Below, piece after piece: positions 1 to 6,968 of a DNA stretch of 11,320 bases (positions are counted from its first letter, which is position 1; every line of letters begins with the position of its first letter). This DNA comes from Rickettsiales bacterium (GTDB taxonomy: Bacteria > Pseudomonadota > Alphaproteobacteria > Rs-D84), in contig JAISGC010000041.1 in assembly GCA_031263295.1 (NCBI GenBank), positions 1 to 11,320 of the forward strand. The letters run 5' to 3'. Below the pieces are notes generated by a model, which saw nothing but the letters and a program-made list of their open reading frames with translations, made no database searches and was not told where the DNA came from. Position numbers and translations under genes: made by a program.

Positions 1-1
1 G

Positions 2-2086
2 GACTTTCCGACCGGCGGAATTATGATGGGGCGCACAGCCGCGTATAAGGCGCATACCACCGGGCGCGGGTCCGTGCTGGTGCGCGCGAAAACGCACTTC
101 GAGGACTTTTCCGACCACACCGCAATCATAGTCGACGAGATTCCATTCGCCGTGAACAAGGCGGTCTTGGTTGCGAAAATCGCAGAGCTCGCCAAAGAAA
201 AACGCGTCGAGGGCATTTCGGAATTGCGCGACGAATCTTCGCGCGAGGGCATCCGCGTTGTTATAGAATTAAAGAGGGATGCCATCGGCGATGTCGTCCT
301 GAACCAGCTGTTCCAATACACCGAATTGCAGTCGTCGTTCCCGGTCAATATGATGGCGCTTGAAAACGGGCGGCCGATGCAGTTCTCGGTTCGGCAGGTC
401 CTGGAATCCTTTATCAGATTCCGCCGCGATGTCGTGCGGCGCCGGACTATATTCGAGTTGAACAAGGCGCGAAACCGCGCGCATACATTGCTTGGGCTCA
501 CGACCGCGGTCGGAAACCTCGACGAAGTAATCGAGCTGATAAAATCTTCCGAGAATCCCGAGGTCGCGCGTGAACGCCTGGTCAACCGCGGTTGGAACGC
601 CAAAGACATTGAAAATTATATCAAGCTTATCGAGGATCCGAATTGCCGCTATGAAGAATCGACCGGGCAATTTTATATGTCCGAAGAGCAGGCCAAGGCG
701 ATTCTTGAATTACAACTTCATAAGCTGACCGGCTTAGAGCGCGAGAAGATTCACAACGATTTGGTGGACCTTGGCGCCGAGATAAAACGCCTGCTTGAAA
801 TACTCGGCAGCGCGGAGAAAATCACGCAAATCATCCGCGACGAGACCCAGCTGATTATCGACAACTTCGGCCAGGATCGGCGCACCCAGATAACCGAGTT
901 CGACGGCGATATGGATATGGAGGACCTGATTGCCAAGGAAGATATGGTCGTCACTATTTCCAACGGCGGATATATCAAACGCGTTGCGCTGGATACTTAT
1001 CGCGCGCAAAAACGCGGCGGCAAGGGGCGCAATGCCATGACCACCAAGGACGAGGACTTTGTTACGGAGGTCTTTATCGCGAACACGCACACGCCGCTGA
1101 TGTTCTTTTCGTCAAAGGGAATGTGCTATCGCTTGAAGACTTACAAATTGCCCGAAGGCGGCGCGGCCGCGAAGGGGCGGCCCTTGGTCAACCTGTTGCC
1201 GCTTTCGTACGGCGAGAAAATAACCGCGATTATGCCGGTGCCCGAGGATACCGAGAACCTCGCGCTGATGTTTGCGACATCGATGGGAACGATGCGGCGG
1301 AACAGCTTTGGCGACTTCGAGAATATCCGCGCGAACGGAAAAATCGCAATGAAGCTCGACGACGGGGAATCACTTATCGCCGTGCTGCCGTGCCGGGAAA
1401 CGGATGATGTCTTGCTGTCCACCTATCGCGGGCGCTGCATCAGATTTGCAGTGTCGGAGATTCGCGTCTTCGCGTCGCGGAACTCGACAGGCGTCCGCGC
1501 AATCAAACTCGGCAAAGACGACAAGATTATCGATATGGCTATGTTCGCCGCGGGCGAAAATGATCCCGCCGTGCGCGCCGCATACATCAAGCAAGCGCGG
1601 GCTGAACGCCGCGCCGCAACCGGCGTTGAAGAAGACGCGGGCGCGACCGACGACGAAGCGGTCGAGTCGGTCGCGATAACGCCGGAAAAATACGCGGAAA
1701 TGAAGGCGGTCGAGCAATTCATTCTGACCATCTCGGAGAACGGCTTCGGCAAACGCACAAGCGCATACGAGTTCCGCGCGACCCATCGCGGCGGCGGCGG
1801 ATTCGCGGCCATAAAACTCGGCGGCAAGAATACTGCGGTCGCGGCATCCTTCCCGGTCGCAAACGACACCGATATTATGCTCGTCACCGACGGCGGGAAA
1901 ATCATCCGCACGCCTGCCGACAACATCCGCATAGCGGGCCGAGCTACCGCGGGCGTGACGCTGTTCAAGACCGCCGACAACGAAAAAGTCATCAGCGCCG
2001 TCGCAGTCGAACGCGAAGACGGCGATGCCGCCGCCGGTGAACCCTTGGGCAGTGCCGACGACAATGCAGAGGCGGAACTGGAATAA
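2..2086 (+). CDS. gyrA: DNA gyrase subunit A, 5'-truncated by window edge
   Basis: Subunit A of the ATP-dependent type II topoisomerase that introduces negative supercoils with GyrB in the cytoplasm. The reading frame is open from base 2 (DFPTGGI..., a conserved part of the breakage-reunion domain), so roughly the first 220 residues, including the catalytic tyrosine and the quinolone-resistance region, lie upstream of the window. About 694 residues remain: the rest of the breakage-reunion domain, the coiled coil, and the C-terminal DNA-wrapping beta-pinwheel. The GyrA box reads QKRGGKG at 1007-1027, which separates GyrA from ParC. An acidic, alanine-rich insertion between pinwheel blades (about 1570-1690, rich in RRAATGVEEDAG-like residues) is the kind seen in alphaproteobacterial GyrA. 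It ends in a long acidic tail with TAA at 2084. The DUF1653 gene follows after 10 bp and is probably cotranscribed. Confidence 0.97.
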   Translation, partial: DFPTGGIMMGRTAAYKAHTTGRGSVLVRAKTHFEDFSDHTAIIVDEIPFAVNKAVLVAKIAELAKEKRVEGISELRDESSREGIRVVIELKRDAIGDVVLNQLFQYTELQSSFPVNMMALENGRPMQFSVRQVLESFIRFRRDVVRRRTIFELNKARNRAHTLLGLTTAVGNLDEVIELIKSSENPEVARERLVNRGWNAKDIENYIKLIEDPNCRYEESTGQFYMSEEQAKAILELQLHKLTGLEREKIHNDLVDLGAEIKRLLEILGSAEKITQIIRDETQLIIDNFGQDRRTQITEFDGDMDMEDLIAKEDMVVTISNGGYIKRVALDTYRAQKRGGKGRNAMTTKDEDFVTEVFIANTHTPLMFFSSKGMCYRLKTYKLPEGGAAAKGRPLVNLLPLSYGEKITAIMPVPEDTENLALMFATSMGTMRRNSFGDFENIRANGKIAMKLDDGESLIAVLPCRETDDVLLSTYRGRCIRFAVSEIRVFASRNSTGVRAIKLGKDDKIIDMAMFAAGENDPAVRAAYIKQARAERRAATGVEEDAGATDDEAVESVAITPEKYAEMKAVEQFILTISENGFGKRTSAYEFRATHRGGGGFAAIKLGGKNTAVAASFPVANDTDIMLVTDGGKIIRTPADNIRIAGRATAGVTLFKTADNEKVISAVAVEREDGDAAAGEPLGSADDNAEAELE

Positions 2087-2096
2087 GGATAAAGCA

Positions 2097-2315
2097 ATGA
2101 TTAAAGTTGGTGGGATTTACCGGCATTTCAAGAATCCGGAGCATCTTTATGAAGTCGTTGCGCTGGCCAAATCGAGCGAGTCGTTGGAAGACTTGGTTGT
2201 CTACAAGGCGCTTTACGCGGGCGACTTTCTGGCGGGCCAGGTCTGGGTCCGCCCGGCATCTATGTGGTCCGATGACAAGGGCGGCGTGCCGCGGTTTGTG
2301 TTTGTAGAAAAATAA
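2097..2315 (+). CDS. DUF1653 family small protein
   Basis: A 72-residue protein matching the DUF1653 pattern: GGIYRHFKNPEHLYEV near the start, a central LEDLVVYKALYAGDF, and WVRPASMW before the C-terminus. The family is widespread and its biochemical role is not established. The ATG at 2097 is chosen because AAGG at 2085-2088, overlapping the gyrA stop codon, lies about 8 nt upstream, and because the conserved motif begins right after it. An upstream in-frame ATG at 2025 would sit inside gyrA and add residues unlike the family. Spacing to gyrA suggests one transcript. The family identification is firm; the function is not. Confidence 0.88.
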   Translation: MIKVGGIYRHFKNPEHLYEVVALAKSSESLEDLVVYKALYAGDFLAGQVWVRPASMWSDDKGGVPRFVFVEK

Positions 2316-2326
2316 AGAAAATTACG

Positions 2327-3046
2327 ATGAATAACGAAATAAATATTTATTGTGATGAATCGTGTTATCTGCTTCACGATATGCATAATGATATGGTGCT
2401 GGGTAGTCTTTCCTGCCCAGAAAACTTTGTACAGGAGTTTTCGCATAAAATCAAGGCGTTGAAAGAAAATTTCGGAATACCAAAACATTGGGAGTTGAAA
2501 TGGGTCAAAATATCGAAATCTCGCGAGGATTTTTATATAAGCCTTATAAAATTATTTTGCGATACCGGATATGTAAGATTTAGATCGTTAGTTGCCGATA
2601 AAACATCTCTGAATCATCGGATGTTTAATCAAAGCCATGACGATTGGTATTACAAAATGTATTATACACTGCTGATATACATTCTGCGCAATAATGGATT
2701 TGTTTATAATATATACACCGATATAAAAGGGTCGGATTGCGGCAAAAGAAATAAAAAGCTTATGGAAGTACTTGGGAACAAGCTTAAAGACGACAGAGTT
2801 AAAAGGATTCAGAGCATAAGGTCGAATGAATCTCAATTGCTGCAATTGTCGGATATTCTGATGGGGGCCACGCGATATGAAAAGAGAGTCGGCAAGTTGC
2901 TCGAGAGCAATCCCGGCTTCAAGCCGAATCAAACAAAAATGAAGGTATGCAATATGTTGAAAGAGCATTTCGGCGAGAGTATTTTTAGTAAAACAAGTTC
3001 TGGTTATTCTCAAAAATTCAATGTATTCGTCTGGGAGGCACAATAA
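2327..3046 (+). CDS. DUF3800 domain protein (RNase H-like fold)
   Basis: A 239-residue protein with the hallmarks of DUF3800. These are an N-terminal beta strand ending in an acidic motif (IYCDES, D10-E11), HWELKW at residues 54-59, a second acidic strand NIYTDIKGSD around 128-137, and LLQLSDILMGA at 171-181 with a conserved Asp176. Together these look like the acidic metal-binding residues of an RNase H-like nuclease or transposase fold. The family is often found in mobile and defence-related contexts, and its substrate is unknown. The gene is much more AT-rich than gyrA, uses ATA and AGA codons freely, and has a weak ribosome site (AAAGAAAA). No promoter was seen in the 11-bp gap, so it may be transcribed from upstream. 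Its stop overlaps the next ATG (TAATG), which indicates coupling. Confidence 0.85.
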   Translation: MNNEINIYCDESCYLLHDMHNDMVLGSLSCPENFVQEFSHKIKALKENFGIPKHWELKWVKISKSREDFYISLIKLFCDTGYVRFRSLVADKTSLNHRMFNQSHDDWYYKMYYTLLIYILRNNGFVYNIYTDIKGSDCGKRNKKLMEVLGNKLKDDRVKRIQSIRSNESQLLQLSDILMGATRYEKRVGKLLESNPGFKPNQTKMKVCNMLKEHFGESIFSKTSSGYSQKFNVFVWEAQ

Positions 3047-3561
3047 TGCCACCTTTGCCGGATATTAGACCCATAAATCTCAATGATTATGCGGATGAAG
3101 AGAGCCGCCTGTATGATGAAGTATATATAGGCATGCTTAAAAATGGAAGGATGCGTTTTTTAGGCGTTCCTGTCAGACTTCGGCACGCGCCTCAAGATAA
3201 ACTCGGCAGGGATTATACTTTCCGCCATTTGATTTCAGAAGATAGCAAATATGGAATTGCATATTGCGAAGATGATAGGACGCCGGACATTCGTCGTTGT
3301 GAGAGATTGCATTGGATACCGTTCATAATTGCAAATGCCGTCGATAAAAGCTTTGTGAGATGTTGGGAAAATACCAGAAAAAAGAACGGGGTTGAGCGTC
3401 GCAATGTGGTTTTATGGATAAAAAATGAGAATTACTTGATTGTGTTGGAAAAACGAGATAGATATTTTCTGCTTAAAACAGCGTACTTGCACAATTCGGA
3501 CGAATGGAAAATTGCAAAAATAGAGCGAGATATGAATAGTAGTTCTGATCCAAGAGCGTAA
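3046..3561 (+). CDS. Small protein resembling PBECR (barnase/EndoU/ColicinE5-D/RelE-like) nuclease families
   Basis: A 171-residue protein. The C-terminal half has the pattern I associate with phage-type barnase-EndoU-ColicinE5/D-RelE-like nuclease families: RRCERLHWIPFIIANA (residues 83-98), then a short helix with a Trp, then two beta strands NVVLWI and YLIVLEKRDRYFLLKTAY, with Thr145-Ala-Tyr147 as the family-like core. An upstream RHAPQDK...FRHLI segment (46-63) adds conserved-looking Arg and His residues that could be catalytic. GGGAGG at 3033-3038 is a strong Shine-Dalgarno sequence 7 nt before the ATG, and the start overlaps the stop of the DUF3800 gene. If it is an RNase, the DUF3800 partner may control it or act with it. 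That pairing is inference, and the family call rests on pattern memory, not a profile search. Confidence 0.6.
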   Translation: MPPLPDIRPINLNDYADEESRLYDEVYIGMLKNGRMRFLGVPVRLRHAPQDKLGRDYTFRHLISEDSKYGIAYCEDDRTPDIRRCERLHWIPFIIANAVDKSFVRCWENTRKKNGVERRNVVLWIKNENYLIVLEKRDRYFLLKTAYLHNSDEWKIAKIERDMNSSSDPRA

Positions 3562-3566
3562 TGCAA

Positions 3567-3618
3567 AGTCCCGCCACTGGGACGGGACTCGATTATTCCT
3601 TCTGCCAAAGCAGGCAGA
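3567..3618 (+). other. Tandem hairpins after the DUF3800/PBECR-like pair
   Basis: Two adjacent hairpins start 5 bases after the stop codon. The first pairs AGTCCCG (3567-3573) with CGGGACT (3583-3589) around a 9-nt loop. The loop contains GGGA, which could alternatively pair with the 5' TCCC. The second pairs TCTGCC (3601-3606) with GGCAGA (3613-3618) around a 6-nt loop. Neither is followed by a clear T tract, so a standard intrinsic terminator is uncertain. They could protect the mRNA 3' end or be a small structured RNA. Confidence 0.45.
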
Positions 3619-3650
3619 TGAACTATTGAGATTATATCAAAGAGTTAAGA

Positions 3651-3730
3651 TATTGTCAATACCAACTTGACTTTGTAGAAAGTGCAGATTTATTAGCCGA
3701 TTCGGCTCCAAAAAATGATAAAATGGTGAT
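3651..3730 (+). promoter_or_regulatory. Promoter, candidate operators and ribosome site of the MerR-type gene
   Basis: TTGACT (3667-3672) and TATTAG (3691-3696) lie 18 bp apart and fit a sigma70-type promoter. A perfect 13-bp palindrome AGCCGATTCGGCT (3695-3707) overlaps the -10 box and expected start point. A second palindrome, TATTGTCAATA (3651-3661), sits just upstream of the -35. GGTGAT (3725-3730), 3 nt before the ATG, matches the downstream part of the canonical AGGAGGTGAT, so its aligned spacing is normal. Operator function is inferred from position only. Confidence 0.5.
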
Positions 3731-3733
3731 GAT

Positions 3734-4096
3734 ATGACCGAATACTTTATGCCGATTTCGGAGTTGAGCAAAAAGCTGGATGTTCCGGCGCATACCTTGC
3801 GCTATTGGGAAAAGGAGTTTCCGGCAATCATCACGCCGACCACCGGTGCGGGCGGGCGGCGCTTTTATCGGCCCACGGTAGTGGAGGCGATTTTCGCGCT
3901 GAAAAAATATCTCTACGCCGACGGCCGCACGATTGACGGGGTTAAAAAAATGATTCTGAACGGCGAGTTCTCGGCGTGCGGCGGCCAGGCGGACGCGCCC
4001 ATCGATGCGCCGGTTGATGCCCCCGCGCCGATTGACGGCGCATCAATACAGACGGCGATTGATTTGCTTACCGAGGCGAAGGGCATTTTGGGATAA
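3734..4096 (+). CDS. MerR-family transcriptional regulator, short alphaproteobacterial type
   Basis: A 120-residue DNA-binding protein. Residues 6-30 form the MerR winged helix-turn-helix (ISELSKKLDVPAHTLRYWEKEFP), followed by the wing GAGGRRFYRP (38-47) and the second helical part ending DGRTIDGVKKMI. The remainder is a linker of PIDAPVDAPAPIDGA repeats and a short helix (IQTAIDLLTEAKGIL). There is no effector-binding domain and no metal-site cysteine cluster: the single Cys81 is in the linker region. Short MerR proteins of this kind are commonly encoded beside ihfA in Alphaproteobacteria, but ihfA is absent from this window. Target genes are unknown. It probably dimerises through the C-terminal helix. 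It is flanked by its own promoter and a terminator, so it appears monocistronic. Confidence 0.88.
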   Translation: MTEYFMPISELSKKLDVPAHTLRYWEKEFPAIITPTTGAGGRRFYRPTVVEAIFALKKYLYADGRTIDGVKKMILNGEFSACGGQADAPIDAPVDAPAPIDGASIQTAIDLLTEAKGILG

Positions 4097-4161
4097 CTGC
4101 GGCCCGGCCCCTGATCCCTAGTCCATAGTCCCTAAAAAATAGTTCGCGCCTAAAATCAAAA

Positions 4162-4186
4162 CCCGCAAACCTATTGGGCTTGCGGG
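4162..4186. terminator. Bidirectional intrinsic terminator
   Basis: CCCGCAA (4162-4168) pairs with TTGCGGG (4180-4186), with two further possible inner C-G pairs. On the plus strand it is followed by ATTTATTTTA and can end the merR transcript. On the minus strand it is followed by TTTTGATTTT and can end the methyltransferase transcript. It sits between two convergent genes. Confidence 0.8.
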
Positions 4187-4238
4187 CGATTTATTTTATG
4201 AGCGCGATTTCTATGTCCACAATATGTCGGGGAAATCA

Positions 4239-5036
4239 TCATTTGCATCTAAACACGCCTACCACAGCATGTTGGATTAAATTACTAGTTTCTTGTTTTG
4301 AGAGTCCGATTTTTTCCGGCGAAGTCAATTTATCTTGAATTTCTGAAAATGGGTGCAATTCTACTTCAAATCCCAAATCTCCAAAAAACTGCTTGGCGTG
4401 TTCCGTATCTGAAAATGCATTCGCCTCGAATTCCTTTCCGGATATTTTTGATAGGTTTGCATCGTGCCTGGGAATATTTTTTGATTGGCTTTCAAGATAT
4501 TTACTCATAGTTATATCGCAGGTTATCCAAACACCGCCGAATTTTTCCAATAATTTGTAAACATTGCGCGCAACCTGCTTTTTCTCATCAAAACTTAAAT
4601 AACGCAATAAGCCTTCGTGGACAACCGCAACAGGTTTGCTTATATCAAAAGGGTCTGCCGCTTTTTCAAAGTCTTCACTGCGTAAGGCATTACCGCCGAT
4701 AATATGTAGATTTTCAGGCATTTTTCCGATTCCATTCAAAACTTGTCGTTTCATTTCTGCCATTTTCGGCAAATCCATTTCAACATATTGTACATTTTCA
4801 TTTTCTGTAAATATCAATCCGCGTTGGGAAAAGCCGGATGCCAATTCCAAAACTTGGGTTATTCTCGTTTTTGCCAACATTTTATCAATAAGTTTATACC
4901 TAGCCTCATACCCTATGGCGTTTTTATCATCTACTTTATAGCCGGTTACATCAACATTGTTCGGAAATATTCTTTGAGTCTGATTAAATATATCGACGCT
5001 ATACGGAATGTCCGTCAGCGTTCTTGGATGCAACAT
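4239..5036 (-). CDS. Class I SAM-dependent methyltransferase, leucine carboxyl methyltransferase-like
   Basis: A 265-residue cytosolic methyltransferase. Motif I is VLELASGFSQRG (residues 62-73), followed by VQYVEMDLPKMAEMKR (82-97), which holds the acidic residue that usually contacts the ribose of SAM. The later VVHEGLLRYLSFDEKKQVARNVYKLL (138-163) is typical of the LCM/PPM1-type family (COG3315-like). Bacterial members methylate carboxylates or hydroxyls of small molecules or peptides; the substrate here is unknown. Its start has no evident Shine-Dalgarno sequence. The gene is AT-rich, ends in TGA, diverges from the SDR gene across a palindromic regulatory region, and shares a terminator with merR. 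Its neighbours suggest a modification cluster, but it could equally be independent. Confidence 0.82.
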   Translation of the reverse strand: MLHPRTLTDIPYSVDIFNQTQRIFPNNVDVTGYKVDDKNAIGYEARYKLIDKMLAKTRITQVLELASGFSQRGLIFTENENVQYVEMDLPKMAEMKRQVLNGIGKMPENLHIIGGNALRSEDFEKAADPFDISKPVAVVHEGLLRYLSFDEKKQVARNVYKLLEKFGGVWITCDITMSKYLESQSKNIPRHDANLSKISGKEFEANAFSDTEHAKQFFGDLGFEVELHPFSEIQDKLTSPEKIGLSKQETSNLIQHAVVGVFRCK

Positions 5037-5043
5037 AACAAAT

Positions 5044-5116
5044 GCGGTATTTATAATATCGGTATAGTATTTGATTCATAGTTATTATTATAAATACTGC
5101 TAATTAAAAAGTACAA
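5044..5116 (-). promoter_or_regulatory. Inverted repeat and promoter between methyltransferase and SDR genes
   Basis: A 15-bp inverted repeat with one mismatch (5044-5058 and 5086-5100; core GTATTTATAATA against TATTATAAATAC is perfect over 12 bp) lies in the divergent intergenic region. On the minus strand the right arm contains a perfect TATAAT (5092 down to 5087), with TTGTAC (5116 down to 5111) 18 bp upstream, giving a promoter for the methyltransferase with a leader of about 45 nt. The left arm contains a plus-strand TATAAT (5052-5057) without a good -35. A dimeric repressor site is plausible. Confidence 0.5.
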
Positions 5117-5161
5117 TGAAAATTGATATGTTTATGAAATCCTATGTTCATAATATGTCTT

Positions 5162-5216
5162 TTGATTTTTCGTCTGTTTAATATACAATTAAACGCGCGG
5201 GATAAATAAGAAGGAA
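5162..5216 (+). promoter_or_regulatory. Promoter and ribosome site of the SDR gene
   Basis: TTGATT (5162-5167) and TACAAT (5184-5189) are 16 bp apart, a reasonable sigma70-type promoter. AAGGA (5211-5215), 6 nt before the ATG at 5222, is a clear Shine-Dalgarno sequence and fixes the start. Confidence 0.6.
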
Positions 5217-5221
5217 TTCAA

Positions 5222-5932
5222 ATGAAAAAAGTTTTAATCACTGGCGGGACTGGCGCAATCGGCGGCGCGATTGTCGCCGAATTTGCGAAAAATCCGAATT
5301 ATGACATTTGGTTTTCTTATAATAATGAAAAGGCCCGCGCGGACGAAATCGCCGCCAGATACGGCGCCCGCGCGATTCAAATCAAAGACAATGATATTTC
5401 TGCCGCGCCGAACGACATTGACATTCTGGTCAACAATGCGGGAATATTTATTTACAGCAATTTGGCCGAAACCATAACAGACGACGATATGCGCAAAACA
5501 ATGGAAGTCAATTTCATACTGCCTTTTCAATTATCAAAGAAAATGCTGCCCCATATGAAATCAAAAAAATGGGGGCGCATTATAAACATTTCTTCCATTT
5601 GCGCGATAAAAAATGGTGCGGAATCTTTGGCGTACAACGCTTCCAAATCCGCATTGGATTCAATGACAAAAACCATAGCAAAGGAATACGGACAATTTGG
5701 AATCACGGTCAATTCGGTATTGCCAAGCACTGTTGATGTCGCCGGAATGGGCTTTGAATCTATGAAGAAATACGGATTTGAAGAAGAATATCAGGCAAAT
5801 ATAGAATCATGCCCGGTCGGGCGATTGCTGTTGGCTCATGAAATCGCGCCCGCGGCGTCGTTTTTAGCGTCTGACGACGCAGCGTTTATAAACGGAGTTA
5901 TCTTGCCCGTGGACGGGGGACAGACAGCGTAA
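5222..5932 (+). CDS. Short-chain dehydrogenase/reductase, FabG-like
   Basis: A 236-residue classical SDR, an NAD(P)-dependent oxidoreductase. It has the Rossmann motif TGGTGAIG (7-14), NNAG (71-74), the structural Asn97, and the catalytic Ser125, Tyr138 and Lys142 (YNASK). The end (FINGVILPVDGGQTA) is the usual SDR C-terminus, and the length is normal for the family. FabG-like sequence does not prove 3-oxoacyl-ACP reductase activity, and no fatty-acid or ACP gene lies nearby. Surrounded by a methyltransferase, a radical SAM protein and a peptidase, it may be a tailoring enzyme. Its last 35 bp overlap the 3' end of the opposite-strand radical SAM gene, so no terminator separates them. Confidence 0.9.
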   Translation: MKKVLITGGTGAIGGAIVAEFAKNPNYDIWFSYNNEKARADEIAARYGARAIQIKDNDISAAPNDIDILVNNAGIFIYSNLAETITDDDMRKTMEVNFILPFQLSKKMLPHMKSKKWGRIINISSICAIKNGAESLAYNASKSALDSMTKTIAKEYGQFGITVNSVLPSTVDVAGMGFESMKKYGFEEEYQANIESCPVGRLLLAHEIAPAASFLASDDAAFINGVILPVDGGQTA

Positions 5933-6935
5933 GCAGCGGGTCGGCAATCATTTTGCCGGTCGCATCGCGCACGGGATATCCGCCGAAGCAATTGTTAAAG
6001 TCTTTGCATTCGCGGCACTTACGCGGCATAAATCTTTTCGCAAAAAGTTCTTTGGTCTGCGGCTCTGCGGCAATCGCTTCGGTCAGATTTTCAACTTCCC
6101 AAATCGGCCGCCCGCCGAACAACGCCAATTCCGGCCGCGACAGGTCAAAACTTTCGCCAAATAATCTGCATTTGCAATCTATTGCGAAAAAGCTGGTTCC
6201 GCGTAAATAATCGTCCGTAATTTCACGCGCAAAGTCTGGCATCTGACACGGCGGCGGCGGCATGGTAAAATAAACTTCCGCCAAGTTAAAGTCCGATTTC
6301 GCGCGCGCCAATTGCTCATAAATTTTCGGCAAATCTTCGGGTTGCAGAAACAGATTCTTATCCGCTTCGCCATACGGCATAATGCGCTGCAACCATACTT
6401 TATTATATAAAATGCGCGAACGCAGATTTTTAAGATGTTCGTATAACTTGTCTTTGTTATGCGGCATTACATTGAACAATAAAGTAAATGCCGCGCCCAT
6501 GTCCGACAGCTTTTCCAAATTTCCAATAATTCGGTCAAACGAACTGCGCGCGCCGCTCAGCAAATCATGACTAGTCGCATCGCTTCCATAAAGCGTCGCG
6601 CCCTTGTCGTCTATATTTTTCAAGAACTGCGGCAAGTTGCGTATGCGCGAATAATCCCAAGAATTGCTTACTATTTCCGTTAAAATGCCGCGTCGCTTCG
6701 TATAATCCAGCGTTTCTTCTATCAACGGGTCGATCATTGGATTGCCCCCAGAAAAATACATTTGCTCGGTATTGTTCGCGGCAAATATATCTATGCACTT
6801 TTTTCTGTCTTCCAGCGGCGTAATATTCGGCCTTTTAATTCTGCCCAGATAACAAAAATTACAAATCTGGTCGCAGCCCATATGCCAATGCGGCGTTATG
6901 TATTGCAGTGAAATTTTATTGCTTTCTTCAAACAT
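5898..6935 (-). CDS. Radical SAM protein with C-terminal SPASM-like cysteine cluster
   Basis: A 345-residue protein counted from the ATG at 6935. The N-terminal CDQICNFC (Cys21, Cys25, Cys28) is the CX3CX2C motif that holds the SAM-binding [4Fe-4S] cluster, and FSGGNP corresponds to the GGE-type motif. The C-terminal part has CKC followed by CRECKDFNNC (Cys307, 310, 316), the CX2CX5C spacing of SPASM domains that carry auxiliary clusters in peptide- and protein-modifying enzymes. The substrate is unknown. An upstream in-frame ATG at 6959 would add eight residues. I prefer 6935 because a candidate minus-strand promoter (TTGATT, 17 bp, TATGCT) overlaps the earlier ATG; neither start has a Shine-Dalgarno sequence. 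It diverges from the peptidase gene within a few bases and overlaps the SDR gene at the tail. Confidence 0.87.
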   Translation of the reverse strand: MFEESNKISLQYITPHWHMGCDQICNFCYLGRIKRPNITPLEDRKKCIDIFAANNTEQMYFSGGNPMIDPLIEETLDYTKRRGILTEIVSNSWDYSRIRNLPQFLKNIDDKGATLYGSDATSHDLLSGARSSFDRIIGNLEKLSDMGAAFTLLFNVMPHNKDKLYEHLKNLRSRILYNKVWLQRIMPYGEADKNLFLQPEDLPKIYEQLARAKSDFNLAEVYFTMPPPPCQMPDFAREITDDYLRGTSFFAIDCKCRLFGESFDLSRPELALFGGRPIWEVENLTEAIAAEPQTKELFAKRFMPRKCRECKDFNNCFGGYPVRDATGKMIADPLLTLSVPRPRAR

Positions 6936-6963
6936 TATTTTTATTATGCAAGCATACAAGAGG
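6919..6963 (+). promoter_or_regulatory. Candidate promoter and ribosome site of the peptidase gene, inside the radical SAM 5' end
   Basis: TTGCTT (6919-6924) and TATTAT (6942-6947), 17 bp apart, could drive the plus-strand peptidase gene. AAGAGG (6958-6963), 5 nt before GTG 6969, is a good ribosome site and decides that GTG rather than ATG 6981 is the start. The -35 lies within the opposite-strand radical SAM coding region. Confidence 0.45.
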
Positions 6964-6968
6964 TTTCA

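Noticed and set aside
269..2097. Several long minus-strand and alternative-frame ORFs inside gyrA
   Set aside because: They are shadows of a GC-rich, strongly conserved gene; none has a ribosome site or a recognisable protein pattern.
2588..3052. 154-residue minus-strand ORF opposite the DUF3800 gene
   Set aside because: The plus-strand frame holds the conserved DUF3800 motifs, and the minus ORF has no family-like pattern or start signal.
3567..3618. Possible tRNA or CRISPR repeat in the hairpin region
   Set aside because: No cloverleaf, no CCA end and no regularly spaced copies; only two adjacent unrelated hairpins.
4119..4132. Direct repeat TAGTCCA/TAGTCCC after merR
   Set aside because: Only two 7-bp units with one mismatch, too short to call an element, though it may be the remnant of a longer tandem repeat.
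4097..4161. A tRNA gene downstream of merR, as sometimes seen in Alphaproteobacteria
   Set aside because: The 65 bases before the terminator have no acceptor stem, T-loop or anticodon arm.
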